From: a beta proteobacterium AAP99
GTDB lineage: Bacteria; Pseudomonadota; Gammaproteobacteria; Burkholderiales; Burkholderiaceae_C
Assembly (NCBI GenBank): GCA_001295775.1
Contig: LJIA01000005.1
Span: 1-64,000 of the forward strand
Length of the DNA stretch: 64,000 bases
Direction: 5' to 3'
Shown one piece after another: positions 19,112 through 27,913 of the stretch. Position numbers and translations under genes: made by a program. The notes under the pieces are model-generated. The model searched no databases, was not told where the DNA came from, and saw only the letters and a program-made list of their open reading frames with translations. Numbering within the stretch: position 1 is the stretch's first letter; each line of letters begins with the position of its first letter.

Positions 19112-20307
19112 ACGCGGGCCAACCCGAGCAGATGCGCCATGTCCTTAAAAAAGATTCGGACATGAGCCATGGGCTTGGCGCGCACGAGTTCCTTGTTCAT
19201 GTAGGCGTCGAATGTCAGCTGCTGAACGTCGCGATCCTTGCAGATGCTGACGAAGCGCTCTCGACGTCTATCACTCGAGTACCAGAAGTGCTGCATGATG
19301 CCCAGGACCCAGAACACGCGACCATGGGCCTTCATGAAGCGCTTGCGCGCATTGCGCAACGCGGTGGGTCGACCGGTCTCCAGGAACTCGGCCACCGCCT
19401 CGCCCGCCATGCGCCCGCAGGCCATGGCGTAGTAGATGCCCTCGCCGGAGGCTGGCGCCACGACGCCAGCTGCATCTCCGCAGATCAGTACGTCACGGCC
19501 GTTGTCCCAGCGGGGCAAGGGCTTGAGCGGAATCGGCGCACCTTCCCGGCGCAGCGTCTTTGCGCCGGCCAGTCCCGCGGCCTTGCGCAGATCAGCCACG
19601 CCGCCGCGCAGGGAAAAGCCCTTGTCGGCACTCCCAGTACCGACGCTCATGCTCGCACCGTGCGGAAAGACCCAGCCGTAGAAATCCGGCGACAGCGCGC
19701 CGCGGTAATAGACATCACAGCGCGAAGGGTCGACAGCTTCCGACGCGTCCTTGGGCGTCTCGATGATCTCGTGATACGCGAACACAAACTTGCCCTTGTC
19801 CGCATCAGGAATCTCCTGACGCGCCACGGCGGATCGCGCGCCGTCTGCGCCAATCACGCAGCGGGCGCGCACGAAGCAAGGGGCCGCGCCATCCGGGGCA
19901 TCGCGATCGGTGTAGCGCACCAGCGCCGTGCCGTCCGCGTCGCGATCGATGCGCTCGAACACACCGCGCTCGCGCTCCGCGCCGGCCGCCACGGCACGCT
20001 CACGCAGCCACTCGTCGAACACGTCCCGATCCACCATGCCGACGAATCCGCCTTCGATCGGTATGTCCACCCGAACATCCGATGGCGAGATCATGCGTGC
20101 GCAGCGCGCCTTGGCCACCAGCAGATGATCCGGGATCTCGAAGTCCTTCATCAAACGCGGCGGAATCGCGCCCCCGCAGGGCTTGATGCGGCCGTCCCGG
20201 TCCAGCAGCAGCACACGCTTGCCCAGTGCAGCAAGGTCGCGCGCTGCAGTCGCGCCAGCCGGCCCACCGCCAACGACCACCACATCAAAGCTTCGGATTG
20301 CGCTCAT
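19108..20307 (-). CDS. bchP: Geranylgeranyl bacteriochlorophyll reductase BchP
   Basis: About 399 residues from ATG 20307 (AGAGG six bases upstream; GTG 20313 and ATG 20310 are in frame). It is an FAD-dependent oxidoreductase: dinucleotide motif VVVVGGGPAGATAARDLAALG, then DRDGRIKPCGGAIPPRL and DFEIPD typical of ChlP/BchP, and the second FAD motif LICGDAAGVVAPASGEGIYYA. It reduces the geranylgeranyl tail to phytyl on bacteriochlorophyll a. It overlaps or abuts the upstream PucC-family gene and overlaps tspO downstream. Confidence 0.93.
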   Translation of the reverse strand: MSAIRSFDVVVVGGGPAGATAARDLAALGKRVLLLDRDGRIKPCGGAIPPRLMKDFEIPDHLLVAKARCARMISPSDVRVDIPIEGGFVGMVDRDVFDEWLRERAVAAGAERERGVFERIDRDADGTALVRYTDRDAPDGAAPCFVRARCVIGADGARSAVARQEIPDADKGKFVFAYHEIIETPKDASEAVDPSRCDVYYRGALSPDFYGWVFPHGASMSVGTGSADKGFSLRGGVADLRKAAGLAGAKTLRREGAPIPLKPLPRWDNGRDVLICGDAAGVVAPASGEGIYYAMACGRMAGEAVAEFLETGRPTALRNARKRFMKAHGRVFWVLGIMQHFWYSSDRRRERFVSICKDRDVQQLTFDAYMNKELVRAKPMAHVRIFFKDMAHLLGLARV

Positions 20308-20309
20308 CA

Positions 20310-21728
20310 TCACCTCTGCTCAAGCTGTGCAACCAGCGCATCCGGAATCCGGTGCGTGCGCGCACGGCTCACAAACTGCTGACCCAGGGACGCCGCGAGT
20401 GCCGCTGCCACCAGGAAGAACACCGCCTCGAGGGCAAAGACGCTGGCATACCCGGCTGCGGCGGAACCGAGCAGCCAGCGGGCAACGTCGCTGGCCACCG
20501 TGCCGGCAAAGCCGCCCAAGCCGAAGGCGATGGCCTGGGCGGCGCCCCAAAGGCCCATGCGCGTGCCCTCGCGGCGCTTTGCGTTGGCCCCGGAGGCCGT
20601 GGTGTTCGGCCCCGTCGCACTGGCCAGACTCATCATGCTGCCGATCGCGGCGATCGAGAACGCACCGTTGGCCACACCGAGGATGAAAACGGTCGCCTTG
20701 AACGGCCATGCATTGCCCACGAAGGCCGTCATCACCAGGCCCATCATGGCCAGCGCCGAGGCGATGCACCCGCCGACACACCAGGCTTTCAGGGAGCCGA
20801 TCTGCCGGCCTCTGCCGCGCCCTGCAGCCAGGGCCACAAGCAGCATGCCCGCGAGCACGCCACCGTGCTGGACGCCGGACAGGCCCGTCGACTCGCCGGG
20901 TGTGAAGCCAAGCACCATGCCGGCGAAGGGTTCGAGGATCAGGTCCTGCGCGCTGTAGGCCAGCATGGACGTGAACACAAACAAGGTGAAGCGCCGCGCC
21001 GTCGGGTCAGCCCACACCTCACGCAACGCAGCGCGGAAGTCCTCGCGCGCAGCCTCGGGGGCCGCGGCTTGCTGCGCCGGGCGGGTCCCTTCGATGCCCC
21101 ACAGAGCAATGCAGGAGACCAGCAGCGCCAACACCGACACTCCGCCGGACACCGCCAGCAGCCGCGCGCCGGAGTACGGGTCAAGCAGCTTTCCCGCAAT
21201 GCCGGCCGTCAGGGCAAAGCCGGCGATCATCATCAGCCACACCACCGTCGCCGCACCGGCCTTGCGCCCCTCGTCCACGTGCTTGGCAAGCAGCACGAGC
21301 AGCGACGTGCCACTCGCACTGACGCCCAAACCGATGAGCGTGAACGCCAGCACAGCGAGCACGAAGCCCTGCGTACGCGAAGTGGCCATCAGCACGGTGG
21401 CGCAGGCTGCGAGAAAGCCGCCAAGCGCCAGCACTGTCATGCCGCCGATGATCCAGGGCGTGCGGCGTCCGCCGACATCCGAGCCCCAGCCCATGCGCGG
21501 GCGGGTCATTTGCACGATGTAGTGCAGGGCAACCAGCAAGCCCGGAATCATGGCGGCCAATGCGTGTTCCACCACCATGACACGGTTCAACGTGGAGGTG
21601 GTGAGCACGACCACTGCACCGAGGCAAGCCTGCACCAGGCCAAGACGCACCACACTGCGCCAACTGAACATCGCACTGCCCTGCGGCGTGATCGCCCCGG
21701 AGTTGCCGGTCTGGATCGTGTCTTTCAT
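20310..21728 (-). CDS. PucC/LhaA-family transporter between bchG and bchP (orf428/Bch2 type)
   Basis: A 12-helix major-facilitator-like protein of about 472 residues from ATG 21728 (GGAGGG just upstream; longer starts exist up to 21767). The N-terminal segment LVQACLGAVVVLTTSTLNRVMVVEHALAA and the RPRMGWGSDVGGRRTPWIIGG loop are the family signature. Members such as PucC and LhaA help deliver bacteriochlorophyll into light-harvesting complexes; the copy between bchG and bchP is conserved in purple bacteria and probably hands newly made pigment to assembly. It lies between bchG (upstream) and bchP. Confidence 0.88.
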   Translation of the reverse strand: MKDTIQTGNSGAITPQGSAMFSWRSVVRLGLVQACLGAVVVLTTSTLNRVMVVEHALAAMIPGLLVALHYIVQMTRPRMGWGSDVGGRRTPWIIGGMTVLALGGFLAACATVLMATSRTQGFVLAVLAFTLIGLGVSASGTSLLVLLAKHVDEGRKAGAATVVWLMMIAGFALTAGIAGKLLDPYSGARLLAVSGGVSVLALLVSCIALWGIEGTRPAQQAAAPEAAREDFRAALREVWADPTARRFTLFVFTSMLAYSAQDLILEPFAGMVLGFTPGESTGLSGVQHGGVLAGMLLVALAAGRGRGRQIGSLKAWCVGGCIASALAMMGLVMTAFVGNAWPFKATVFILGVANGAFSIAAIGSMMSLASATGPNTTASGANAKRREGTRMGLWGAAQAIAFGLGGFAGTVASDVARWLLGSAAAGYASVFALEAVFFLVAAALAASLGQQFVSRARTHRIPDALVAQLEQR

Positions 21729-21780
21729 CGTGCCCTCCATCGCCTGCGCTTGCATCGAGTCGTGCAAGCTGCCGCGTGAC

Positions 21781-22668
21781 TCAAACCGAGACTGAGCGCA
21801 GGGCGAAGGCGCTGACCATCATCCCGCTCACAAACAGGGGCACGCCCAGTGCGCTGTACCAGAGCGCCCGCGCGACCGGCGCGGCAATGAAGCGCCGCAT
21901 CATCAGCACCTGCACCCCCAGCAGCACGCCAACAGCCACGGCGTGCCAGGGTGCGCCCCAGAACAGCAGCAGCCCGATCACAGCGAGCTGCGGCACGGCC
22001 ATCGTGACGCTTGCCACCTGCGCAGCGCGATCCACACCCAGCCGGACGGGCAGCGAACCCACGCCCATGATCCGGTCACCCGCCACGGACTTGAAGTCGT
22101 TCAGGGTCATGATCCCGTGCGCACCGGCGCTGTAGAGCAGCGCAAGGACCAGCGAGCGCGAATCCGGCAGGACACCGCCCGCCACCACCGCGGCACCCGT
22201 GATCCAGGCCAGCCCCTCATAGGACAGCGCGCAGGCAGCATTGCCCCACCAGCCGTTGCGCTTCAGGCGGATCGGCGGCGCGCTGTAGGCCCATGCCAGC
22301 GCCAGCCCGAGCAACGCGGCCACGAAGGCCCAAGTGCCCAGTACCGAGGCGAGCAGTATTGAAAGCAGGGTCCAGGCGATCGCCACATACAGGCCCCAGC
22401 GGCCCGGCATGCGGCCAGACGGAATGGGCCGCTTGGGTTCGTTGATGGCATCCACGTGGCGGTCAAACCAGTCATTGACCGCCTGACTGGTGGCGCACAC
22501 GGCCGGCCCGGCCAGCAGAATGCCCAACACGACGAGCTGCCACTGGCTCGCCAGCGGAGCCGCAGACGCCACCACGCCGCAGGCAAAGGCCCACATGGGC
22601 GGAAACCAGGTGACCGGCTTGAGCAGCTCGGCAAAGGCGGAGAAGGTGGGGCGCGCCATGAAGTTCAT
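21781..22668 (-). CDS. bchG: Bacteriochlorophyll a synthase BchG
   Basis: A UbiA-type prenyltransferase of 295 residues. The start at ATG 22668 (MNFMARPTF) has GGAGGGG nine bases before it. Family motifs: LLKPVTWFPPMWAFACG, the first Asp-rich site NDWFDRHVDAINEPKRPIPSG, AYSAPPIRLKRNGWWGN, and the second site TLNDFKSVAGDRIMGV. It attaches geranylgeranyl diphosphate to bacteriochlorophyllide in the membrane. It is the first gene of the bchG-pucC-like-bchP-tspO-orf run. A PpsR-type box lies just upstream, shared with the divergent crtI. Confidence 0.93.
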   Translation of the reverse strand: MNFMARPTFSAFAELLKPVTWFPPMWAFACGVVASAAPLASQWQLVVLGILLAGPAVCATSQAVNDWFDRHVDAINEPKRPIPSGRMPGRWGLYVAIAWTLLSILLASVLGTWAFVAALLGLALAWAYSAPPIRLKRNGWWGNAACALSYEGLAWITGAAVVAGGVLPDSRSLVLALLYSAGAHGIMTLNDFKSVAGDRIMGVGSLPVRLGVDRAAQVASVTMAVPQLAVIGLLLFWGAPWHAVAVGVLLGVQVLMMRRFIAAPVARALWYSALGVPLFVSGMMVSAFALRSVSV

Positions 22669-22689
22669 TCTGCGACGCCCCTCCAAGAG

Positions 22690-22707
22690 CGTCAACTAAA
22701 ACTTACA
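22690..22707 (-). promoter_or_regulatory. PpsR box between bchG and crtI
   Basis: Read on the - strand the 18 bases are TGT-N12-ACG, one base off the TGT-N12-ACA consensus of PpsR/CrtJ, and TTGACG at its end could be a -35 element. The matching -10 position would overlap the bchG start codon, so the box may instead govern the divergent crtI, or bchG may start slightly further in. An imperfect inverted repeat with GATC arms (GATC-gtaaatat-GATC) follows at about 22714-22729. Confidence 0.55.
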
Positions 22708-22869
22708 CATCGGATCGTAAATATGATCTGATGCAAGCTGGCGGCTTCGCGACGCAGTGTCGCGCATGCCGGTGCGCGCACCGCAAGCGTCTAGTGTGAG
22801 AAGGCTCGACTGCAGATTGCGCCCTCCACAGGCGCCGCCGCGCCGACGCCGTGTCGCCAAGGAGCGAGC

Positions 22870-24474
22870 ATGTCTGAACTTGACGCACCCCGAACACCCA
22901 TGGACGCCCTGCTCGGCGCAAGCCGGGCGCTCGATCCCGCCGGCAGTCGCGCCGCGCGGCGGCCGGTGGCACTGGTGATCGGCAGCGGCTTCGGCGGCCT
23001 GGGTGCCGCAGTGCGCCTGGCCGCCAAGGGCTATGCCGTGCAGGTGCTGGAAAAGCTCGACGCGCCCGGAGGCCGTGCCTACGTGCACCACCGCGATGGC
23101 CACGTGTTCGACGCTGGCCCGACCATCATCACCGTGCCGCAGCTGTTCGAGGAACTCTGGGCACTGGCCGGGCGCAAGCTCTCAGACGATGTACGTCTGG
23201 TGAACCTCGACCCCTTCTATCGCATCCGCTTCGATGACGGCGAGGTCTTCAACTACAGCGGCGAGCCGGACAAGATGCGCGCCGAGGTGCGCCGCATCAG
23301 CCCGGACGACGCCGCCGGCTACGAGCGCTTCATGGCCGAGGCCGACCACTGCTACCGGCTGGGCTTCGAAGCCCTGGGCGCGCACGCCTTCGACACGGTC
23401 AAGGACCTCGTCACCGCCTCGCCGGCCATCTTCCGCATGCGGGGCTGGCGCAGCCTGCATGGCATGGTCGCCAGCCACATCCGCCACCCCAAGCTACGTG
23501 TCGCGCTGTCGCTGCAGTCCCTGCTGATCGGCGGCAATCCCTTCTCCGTCACCTGCATCTACAGCCTGATCAACGCGCTGGAACGCAAGTGGGGCGTGCA
23601 TTGGGCGGTGGGCGGCACCGGCGCGCTCATCAGCGGGCTGGTGAGTGTGCTGGAACGTCTGGGCGGGCAGCTGCGCTGTGGCGCGGAGGTGCAGCGCATC
23701 GAGGTCGAGCACGGCCGCGCGACCGGGGTCACCTTGGCCAACGGCGAGCGGATTGCGGCCGATCTGGTGGTCTCCAATGCCGACACGGCCTGGACCTACC
23801 GCAACCTGATCGCACCCGAGCACCGCCGACACTGGACGAACGCGCGCGTGGAGCGGGGCAAGTACTCGATGAGTCTGTTCGTCTGGTACTTCGGCGCGCG
23901 CAAGCGCTTTGAAGGCGTGCCGCATCACATGATGGTGCTCGGGCCGCGCTACAAGGACCTGCTGACCGACATCTTCCGCCGCCACCGCCTGGCCGAGGAC
24001 TTCAGTCTCTATCTGCACCGCCCGACCGCCACCGACTCCAGCATGGCGCCGCCGGGCCAGGACACCTTCTATGCGCTGGCGCCCGTGCCGCACCTGGACA
24101 GCGGCACCGACTGGGCGCAGTTTGCCGAGACCTACCGCCGGGCCATCCAGCAGCGGCTGGAGGCGACCGTGCTGCCCGGTCTGGGCGAAGCGATCACGAC
24201 CTCCTTTGTGACCACGCCGCAGGACTTCCACGACCGCCTGCTGTCTTTCAAGGGCGCTGCCTTCGGGCTGGAGCCGCTGCTGACGCAAAGCGCCTGGTTC
24301 CGCCCGCACAACCGCAGCGAGGACATCGACGGCCTCTACATGGTTGGCGCCAGCACCCACCCCGGCGCTGGCGTGCCGGGCGTGCTCATGTCCGCCAAGG
24401 CGCTGGACAGCGTGGTGCCGCCGGCGCGCGTCTGGGCGCAGCAGCGGCGCGAGCAGGCCGCCAAGGCAGGTTGA
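22870..24474 (+). CDS. crtI: Phytoene desaturase CrtI
   Basis: A 534-residue FAD enzyme. It has the N-terminal dinucleotide motif LVIGSGFGGLGAAVRLAAKGY, LEKLDAPGGRAYVH, the HVFDAGPTIITVPQLFEELW stretch typical of CrtI, and a C-terminal bacterial phytoene dehydrogenase signature YMVGASTHPGAGVPGVLMSAK. It desaturates phytoene to neurosporene and/or lycopene for spheroidene and spirilloxanthin series carotenoids; the step number cannot be read from sequence. It is the only + strand gene between bchG and bchF and converges on crtC. Confidence 0.93.
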   Translation: MSELDAPRTPMDALLGASRALDPAGSRAARRPVALVIGSGFGGLGAAVRLAAKGYAVQVLEKLDAPGGRAYVHHRDGHVFDAGPTIITVPQLFEELWALAGRKLSDDVRLVNLDPFYRIRFDDGEVFNYSGEPDKMRAEVRRISPDDAAGYERFMAEADHCYRLGFEALGAHAFDTVKDLVTASPAIFRMRGWRSLHGMVASHIRHPKLRVALSLQSLLIGGNPFSVTCIYSLINALERKWGVHWAVGGTGALISGLVSVLERLGGQLRCGAEVQRIEVEHGRATGVTLANGERIAADLVVSNADTAWTYRNLIAPEHRRHWTNARVERGKYSMSLFVWYFGARKRFEGVPHHMMVLGPRYKDLLTDIFRRHRLAEDFSLYLHRPTATDSSMAPPGQDTFYALAPVPHLDSGTDWAQFAETYRRAIQQRLEATVLPGLGEAITTSFVTTPQDFHDRLLSFKGAAFGLEPLLTQSAWFRPHNRSEDIDGLYMVGASTHPGAGVPGVLMSAKALDSVVPPARVWAQQRREQAAKAG

Positions 24475-24527
24475 CGACGCCTCGATCCGGATAGCGAGAT
24501 CGGCTTCCGGTGCGGCTTTTCAAAGCA

Positions 24528-24569
24528 AATGGGCTGAAGAACCGCACCAGACAAGCGGAAAGGCTTTCA
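24528..24569 (+). repeat. Dispersed intergenic repeat, copy 1
   Basis: A ~40-base element with the shared core CAGACAAGCGGAAAGG preceded by GAA-CCGCA. Its relatives are at about 24669-24710, 45165-45205 (inverted) and 45279-45319. It lies at the 3' junction of convergent crtI and crtC. Confidence 0.7.
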
Positions 24570-24668
24570 GAAACTGCAGCTCACTGCAGTCGTGATGGGC
24601 CGTTGGATCGCTTAGCCAGCCCAAAACCCGAAAACGCAGAAGGCCATTTGGCGCGGCTCTCCAGACCA

Positions 24669-24710
24669 AAATGGCTGGAAACCCGCATGGGACAAGCGGA
24701 AAGGCTCTTT
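24669..24710 (+). repeat. Dispersed intergenic repeat, copy 2
   Basis: Second copy in the crtI/crtC junction, in the same orientation as copy 1, reading GGAAACCCGCA then GGGACAAGCGGAAAGG. It differs from copies 1 and 3 by a GGG in place of the CAG before ACAAGC. Confidence 0.7.
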
Positions 24711-24735
24711 GCGCTTGCCGCCGATCGCGGCGACC

Positions 24736-25803
24736 TCAGCGCACCCGCGGCATGCGAAACGGCAGCATCCACTGCACTGCGGTGGAGGTCAGCCGCGGCA
24801 CGTGCAGGGTCTCGTGCATGGACACCACACGCTCGCCCAACAGGCTGGACTCCACCACCGAGCGCGTGTAGAACGGCGTGTCTTCCAGGGTCTGCTGCAC
24901 GCGGGCGCCAGCCGCCGGCTCGGTGCGCATGCTTCGGCCAATGCGCCAGGCGGTGAGCGGCAGCTTCTGGCGCGGCGGCGCCTCGAAGGGCTCGACCTCG
25001 CCACGCGTGCCAAAGCGCAGGGCCAGCAGGCGGTCTGCGCCCTGCTTCTGGCGCACGTCATAGATCACGGCCGTACTGCCGTCGCGCAGGCTGGCGCGGG
25101 ACCAGTCCCACTCGGCGAAGGGGCGGTGGATCGGCTCGTCGCCTTCATTGCTGTCCAGATAGCCGTGGCCGGTCCAGCGCAGATCAGGCGCGTCGAACTC
25201 GGCCAGCACCCGCGCAGTCGGCGCGATCGGGCCCCAGCGATGGCGGCCTGCATCATCCAGCGCGGCGGTGTAACTGCACAGCGCACCGGGGTGCACGGTC
25301 ACGCGCCCCTTCACGCGCTGCATGAAAGGCAAGCTCAGTTCGTCGATCTCGATCACCAGCGCCTCGCCCGTCCAGTGCAGGCGGCTGGGGCCGACACTGA
25401 ATTCCCTTGCACTGCTCTGCACGTGAGCCGCGCTGCGTTCGGTCATGGTCCAGCGGCGTACGCCGCGGCCGTACAGCGCCACATTGATGGCGCAGTGATC
25501 CTCCGCCGCAGCCGGTCCGCGGCGCAGCGCCCTCGCGTAGTACGGCGAGAAGACGCTGCCCACGAAGGCGATGATGGTCAGCCCGTATTGGCCGTCGTCG
25601 CTGAGGGCGTCGACATACCACCAGAGGTAGCCACCCGAGACGACCGGCTGGTCGAATCGAGGTGCGCCATCAGGGCCTCGGCTGCCTGCAGGCCGGACAT
25701 CGCCGCCATCGGCACGCCCGGCCCCGGGTGCACGCTGCCGCCCGCCAGAAACAGCCCCGGCAGCCGGCTCGCCGCGCCAGGGCGTTTGAAGGAGACCATC
25801 CAT
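24736..25803 (-). CDS. crtC: Acyclic carotenoid 1,2-hydratase CrtC
   Basis: The conserved part is clear: GGYLWWYVDALSDDGQYGL, IIAFVGSVFSPYYARAL, the CINVALYG-like AINVALYG, MTERSAAHV, and a typical ending ETLHVPRLTSTAVQWMLPFRMPRVR. It hydrates neurosporene or lycopene ends. The start is uncertain: no ATG, GTG or TTG lies in frame between the conserved region and ATG 25803, which I use (355 residues); the frame is open to ATG 25950. Either way crtC overlaps the 3' end of crtD by more than 200 bases, or uses a rare start codon. It is the last gene of the crtA-crtD-crtC run. Confidence 0.85.
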   Translation of the reverse strand: MDGLLQTPWRGEPAAGAVSGGRQRAPGAGRADGGDVRPAGSRGPDGAPRFDQPVVSGGYLWWYVDALSDDGQYGLTIIAFVGSVFSPYYARALRRGPAAAEDHCAINVALYGRGVRRWTMTERSAAHVQSSAREFSVGPSRLHWTGEALVIEIDELSLPFMQRVKGRVTVHPGALCSYTAALDDAGRHRWGPIAPTARVLAEFDAPDLRWTGHGYLDSNEGDEPIHRPFAEWDWSRASLRDGSTAVIYDVRQKQGADRLLALRFGTRGEVEPFEAPPRQKLPLTAWRIGRSMRTEPAAGARVQQTLEDTPFYTRSVVESSLLGERVVSMHETLHVPRLTSTAVQWMLPFRMPRVR

Positions 25804-27158
25804 CCATGAGAGGCCCGGCCGTACAGGGCCCCGCCCGTGGCCGGAAAGAGGCGATGAAACTCCCGCGGCGTCACCAGCACCGAATTCGCCGGCGTGGGCG
25901 AAAGATCCAGGCCACAGCGCCTGAGCAGGGCAAAACGGCTCGCTTCGCATTGGGCGATCTCCGTGTCTGAAAAGGGGTCGGTATCCACGTCGGAGCGCAT
26001 GTCACCCGCTGCAGGCGCATTGACCAGGGCCAGCAGTCGCTCCGGGCCACTCTGGGCCGGCGCGCCGTCAAGCCGGTCATGCGCACAGACATAGACCGTC
26101 GCCTGGCGCGGCAAGCGCTGGCGCTTGAAGATGTCGGCGAACTCACTCGCATAGTCGGCGTCGAAGAACACGTTGTGCCGCACCAGATCCGCGCCACGTG
26201 TGTCGGCATGCATCAGCCAGGTGAGTGCGGACAGCGAGCGCTCCGTCGGCCGCGTCGGCGCCACTGCACGGCGTGCCGCGTCGCCCAGCAGCCCCTCGGC
26301 CAGCGAGGCGCAATCGCCGTTGAACAGCACCGCGTCGGCCTCAATGCGCTCGCCCGTACTCGTCTGCACGCCCACGGCACGGCCGTTGCGCACAAGCACC
26401 TGCTCCACCTCGCAGCCGTAGTGAAACTTTGCGCCGCGGCTGACAGCCAGCTGCTCGAAGGCACGGGCCACGGCGTGCATGCCGCCCTCCACCGCCCAGA
26501 CGCCATCCATCTCCACCTGGGCGATCAGCATGAGCGTGGCCGGCGCCTGCCAGGGCGAGGCGCCACAATAGGTGGCGTAGCGGCCGAAGAGCTGCTGCAG
26601 GCGCGGATCGCGGAAGTACCGCGCAAGCACACGCCACATCGACATGAAGGGCCCGAGCTGCGCGAGGGTACCGAGCCCTGCGAGACCCAGATCGCGCGAC
26701 AAACCCAGCAGCGTCGGCCGGGTCGAGCGGATGTAGGGGCCTTCCAACGCGGCGTACACGCGGCGCGCTTCCTCGCAGAAGCGCGTAAAGCGCTGCGCCT
26801 CGGCCGCACCCGCGAAGCGGCCGATGGCCTCCTGCGAGCGGTTCGAATCCGCATGGAGATCCATGACCTGATCGGGGCCCCACCAATGTCGCGCCAGCAC
26901 CTTGAGCGGCACGGTGCGCAGTACGGCATCCACACTGGTGCCGGCGCGCTCGAGGATGGCCTCAAAGATCCAGCGCATGGTGAAGACGGTCGGCCCGGCG
27001 TCCATGGGTTGCCCGCCAGCATTGACTTGGCGCATCTTGCCGCCGGGGGCGGCCGCGCGCTCCAGCACCGTCACGCGCACGCCCTGCGCCGACAGCAGCA
27101 GCGCGCTGCTCACGCCACCGATGCCGGCGCCGACCACAACGACATGCCGCTCAGCCAT
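25578..27158 (-). CDS. crtD: Methoxyneurosporene (hydroxyneurosporene) desaturase CrtD
   Basis: A 526-residue phytoene-dehydrogenase-family FAD enzyme starting MAERHVVVVGAGIGGVSSAL at ATG 27158. Shared features: LERAAAPGGKMRQV, MDAGPTVFTMRWIFEAILERAG and the C-terminal FLAGGSVHPGPGVPMAAMSG motif. The FTMR stretch and position beside crtC and crtA favour CrtD over a second CrtI. It introduces the 3,4 double bond after hydration (and methylation) of the carotenoid end. The ATG overlaps the crtA stop by 8 bases. Confidence 0.92.
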   Translation of the reverse strand: MAERHVVVVGAGIGGVSSALLLSAQGVRVTVLERAAAPGGKMRQVNAGGQPMDAGPTVFTMRWIFEAILERAGTSVDAVLRTVPLKVLARHWWGPDQVMDLHADSNRSQEAIGRFAGAAEAQRFTRFCEEARRVYAALEGPYIRSTRPTLLGLSRDLGLAGLGTLAQLGPFMSMWRVLARYFRDPRLQQLFGRYATYCGASPWQAPATLMLIAQVEMDGVWAVEGGMHAVARAFEQLAVSRGAKFHYGCEVEQVLVRNGRAVGVQTSTGERIEADAVLFNGDCASLAEGLLGDAARRAVAPTRPTERSLSALTWLMHADTRGADLVRHNVFFDADYASEFADIFKRQRLPRQATVYVCAHDRLDGAPAQSGPERLLALVNAPAAGDMRSDVDTDPFSDTEIAQCEASRFALLRRCGLDLSPTPANSVLVTPREFHRLFPATGGALYGRASHGWMVSFKRPGAASRLPGLFLAGGSVHPGPGVPMAAMSGLQAAEALMAHLDSTSRSSRVATSGGMSTPSATTANTG

Positions 27159-27837
27159 AACGCACACCCTGCCAGACCCCATCCATGCTCAGGGGGACGA
27201 AACGCATGAACAGAGACTCGCTGAAGAAACCGTCCTGACGTGCCGAACGGATGGCCTCCAGATGCGCGCCGGAGCGTGCATAGGCGTCCATGTCCTCGAT
27301 GCTGTTCCAGATGCTGAAGGTGGCCTGCCTCAGGAGTGGAGCCTCGCCCAGGCCCACAGCCAGCAGACAGCCTTGCGAGTGCGCCAGCGCCCGCTCGGAG
27401 GGCGGCGAGCGCCGCCAGAAGGCCGCAGCGCGTGTGGGGCGGATGGATGCGCGGGTCAGCGCCGCGATCGGCCCGGTGTCTGGGCGCTCTGCCGCGGGCT
27501 CGAAGCTTGTGCCTGCCCAACTGCCGCGACTGGAGAAGGCCCGCAGCTTGCAGACGAAGAACTCGCGCCCCCGTGCCCGATAAGCAGCCAGACCCGGAGA
27601 ACCGCGCAGGAAGTCATCGGCCTGCGCCTCGGTGTCGAAAACGCAGAACACGCCCTGGCGCGTGGTACTGGGGCGCAGACCAAAGCCGCCGTGATGCCCC
27701 GAGCCCATGACCTTGCACAGCTTGAGGCCTGGCGCGCGACGCAGACCGAAGCGCCCGAACAGGAAGTGATTGAAGCCCCAGAGGCGATGGCGCCGATCGA
27801 GATCGATCAGCACAAGGGTTGCAACCTCCGTGGACAC
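27151..27837 (-). CDS. crtA: Spheroidene monooxygenase CrtA
   Basis: A 228-residue protein starting at GTG 27837, seven bases after a GGAGG. Family signatures are LLIDLD-like VLIDLDRRHRLWGFNHFLFGR, LKLCKVMGSGHHGGFGL, and QATFSIWNSIEDMDAYARSGAHLEAIRSA, FFSESLFMRF. CrtA oxidises spheroidene at C-2 with O2, giving the ketocarotenoid spheroidenone under oxygen. It is encoded 76 bases downstream of ppsR and overlaps crtD. Confidence 0.93.
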   Translation of the reverse strand: MSTEVATLVLIDLDRRHRLWGFNHFLFGRFGLRRAPGLKLCKVMGSGHHGGFGLRPSTTRQGVFCVFDTEAQADDFLRGSPGLAAYRARGREFFVCKLRAFSSRGSWAGTSFEPAAERPDTGPIAALTRASIRPTRAAAFWRRSPPSERALAHSQGCLLAVGLGEAPLLRQATFSIWNSIEDMDAYARSGAHLEAIRSARQDGFFSESLFMRFVPLSMDGVWQGVRYG

Positions 27838-27913
27838 GCACAGCCTCCGTCAGGTTCACCGAAGCAGCAGCTCCGGACACGGCGCACAGAGGCAAGGGCT
27901 GCGCGGACGCGAG

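Larger units (their letters stand above)
24475..24735. other. Convergent crtI / crtC intergenic region with repeats
   Basis: About 260 bases between the convergent stops of crtI and crtC. It contains two copies of a ~40-base dispersed repeat (described separately) and a short inverted repeat with GCCATTTGG and CCAAAATGGC arms between them (about 24641-24675), which could fold as a hairpin on either transcript. No gene or promoter is evident. Confidence 0.6.
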
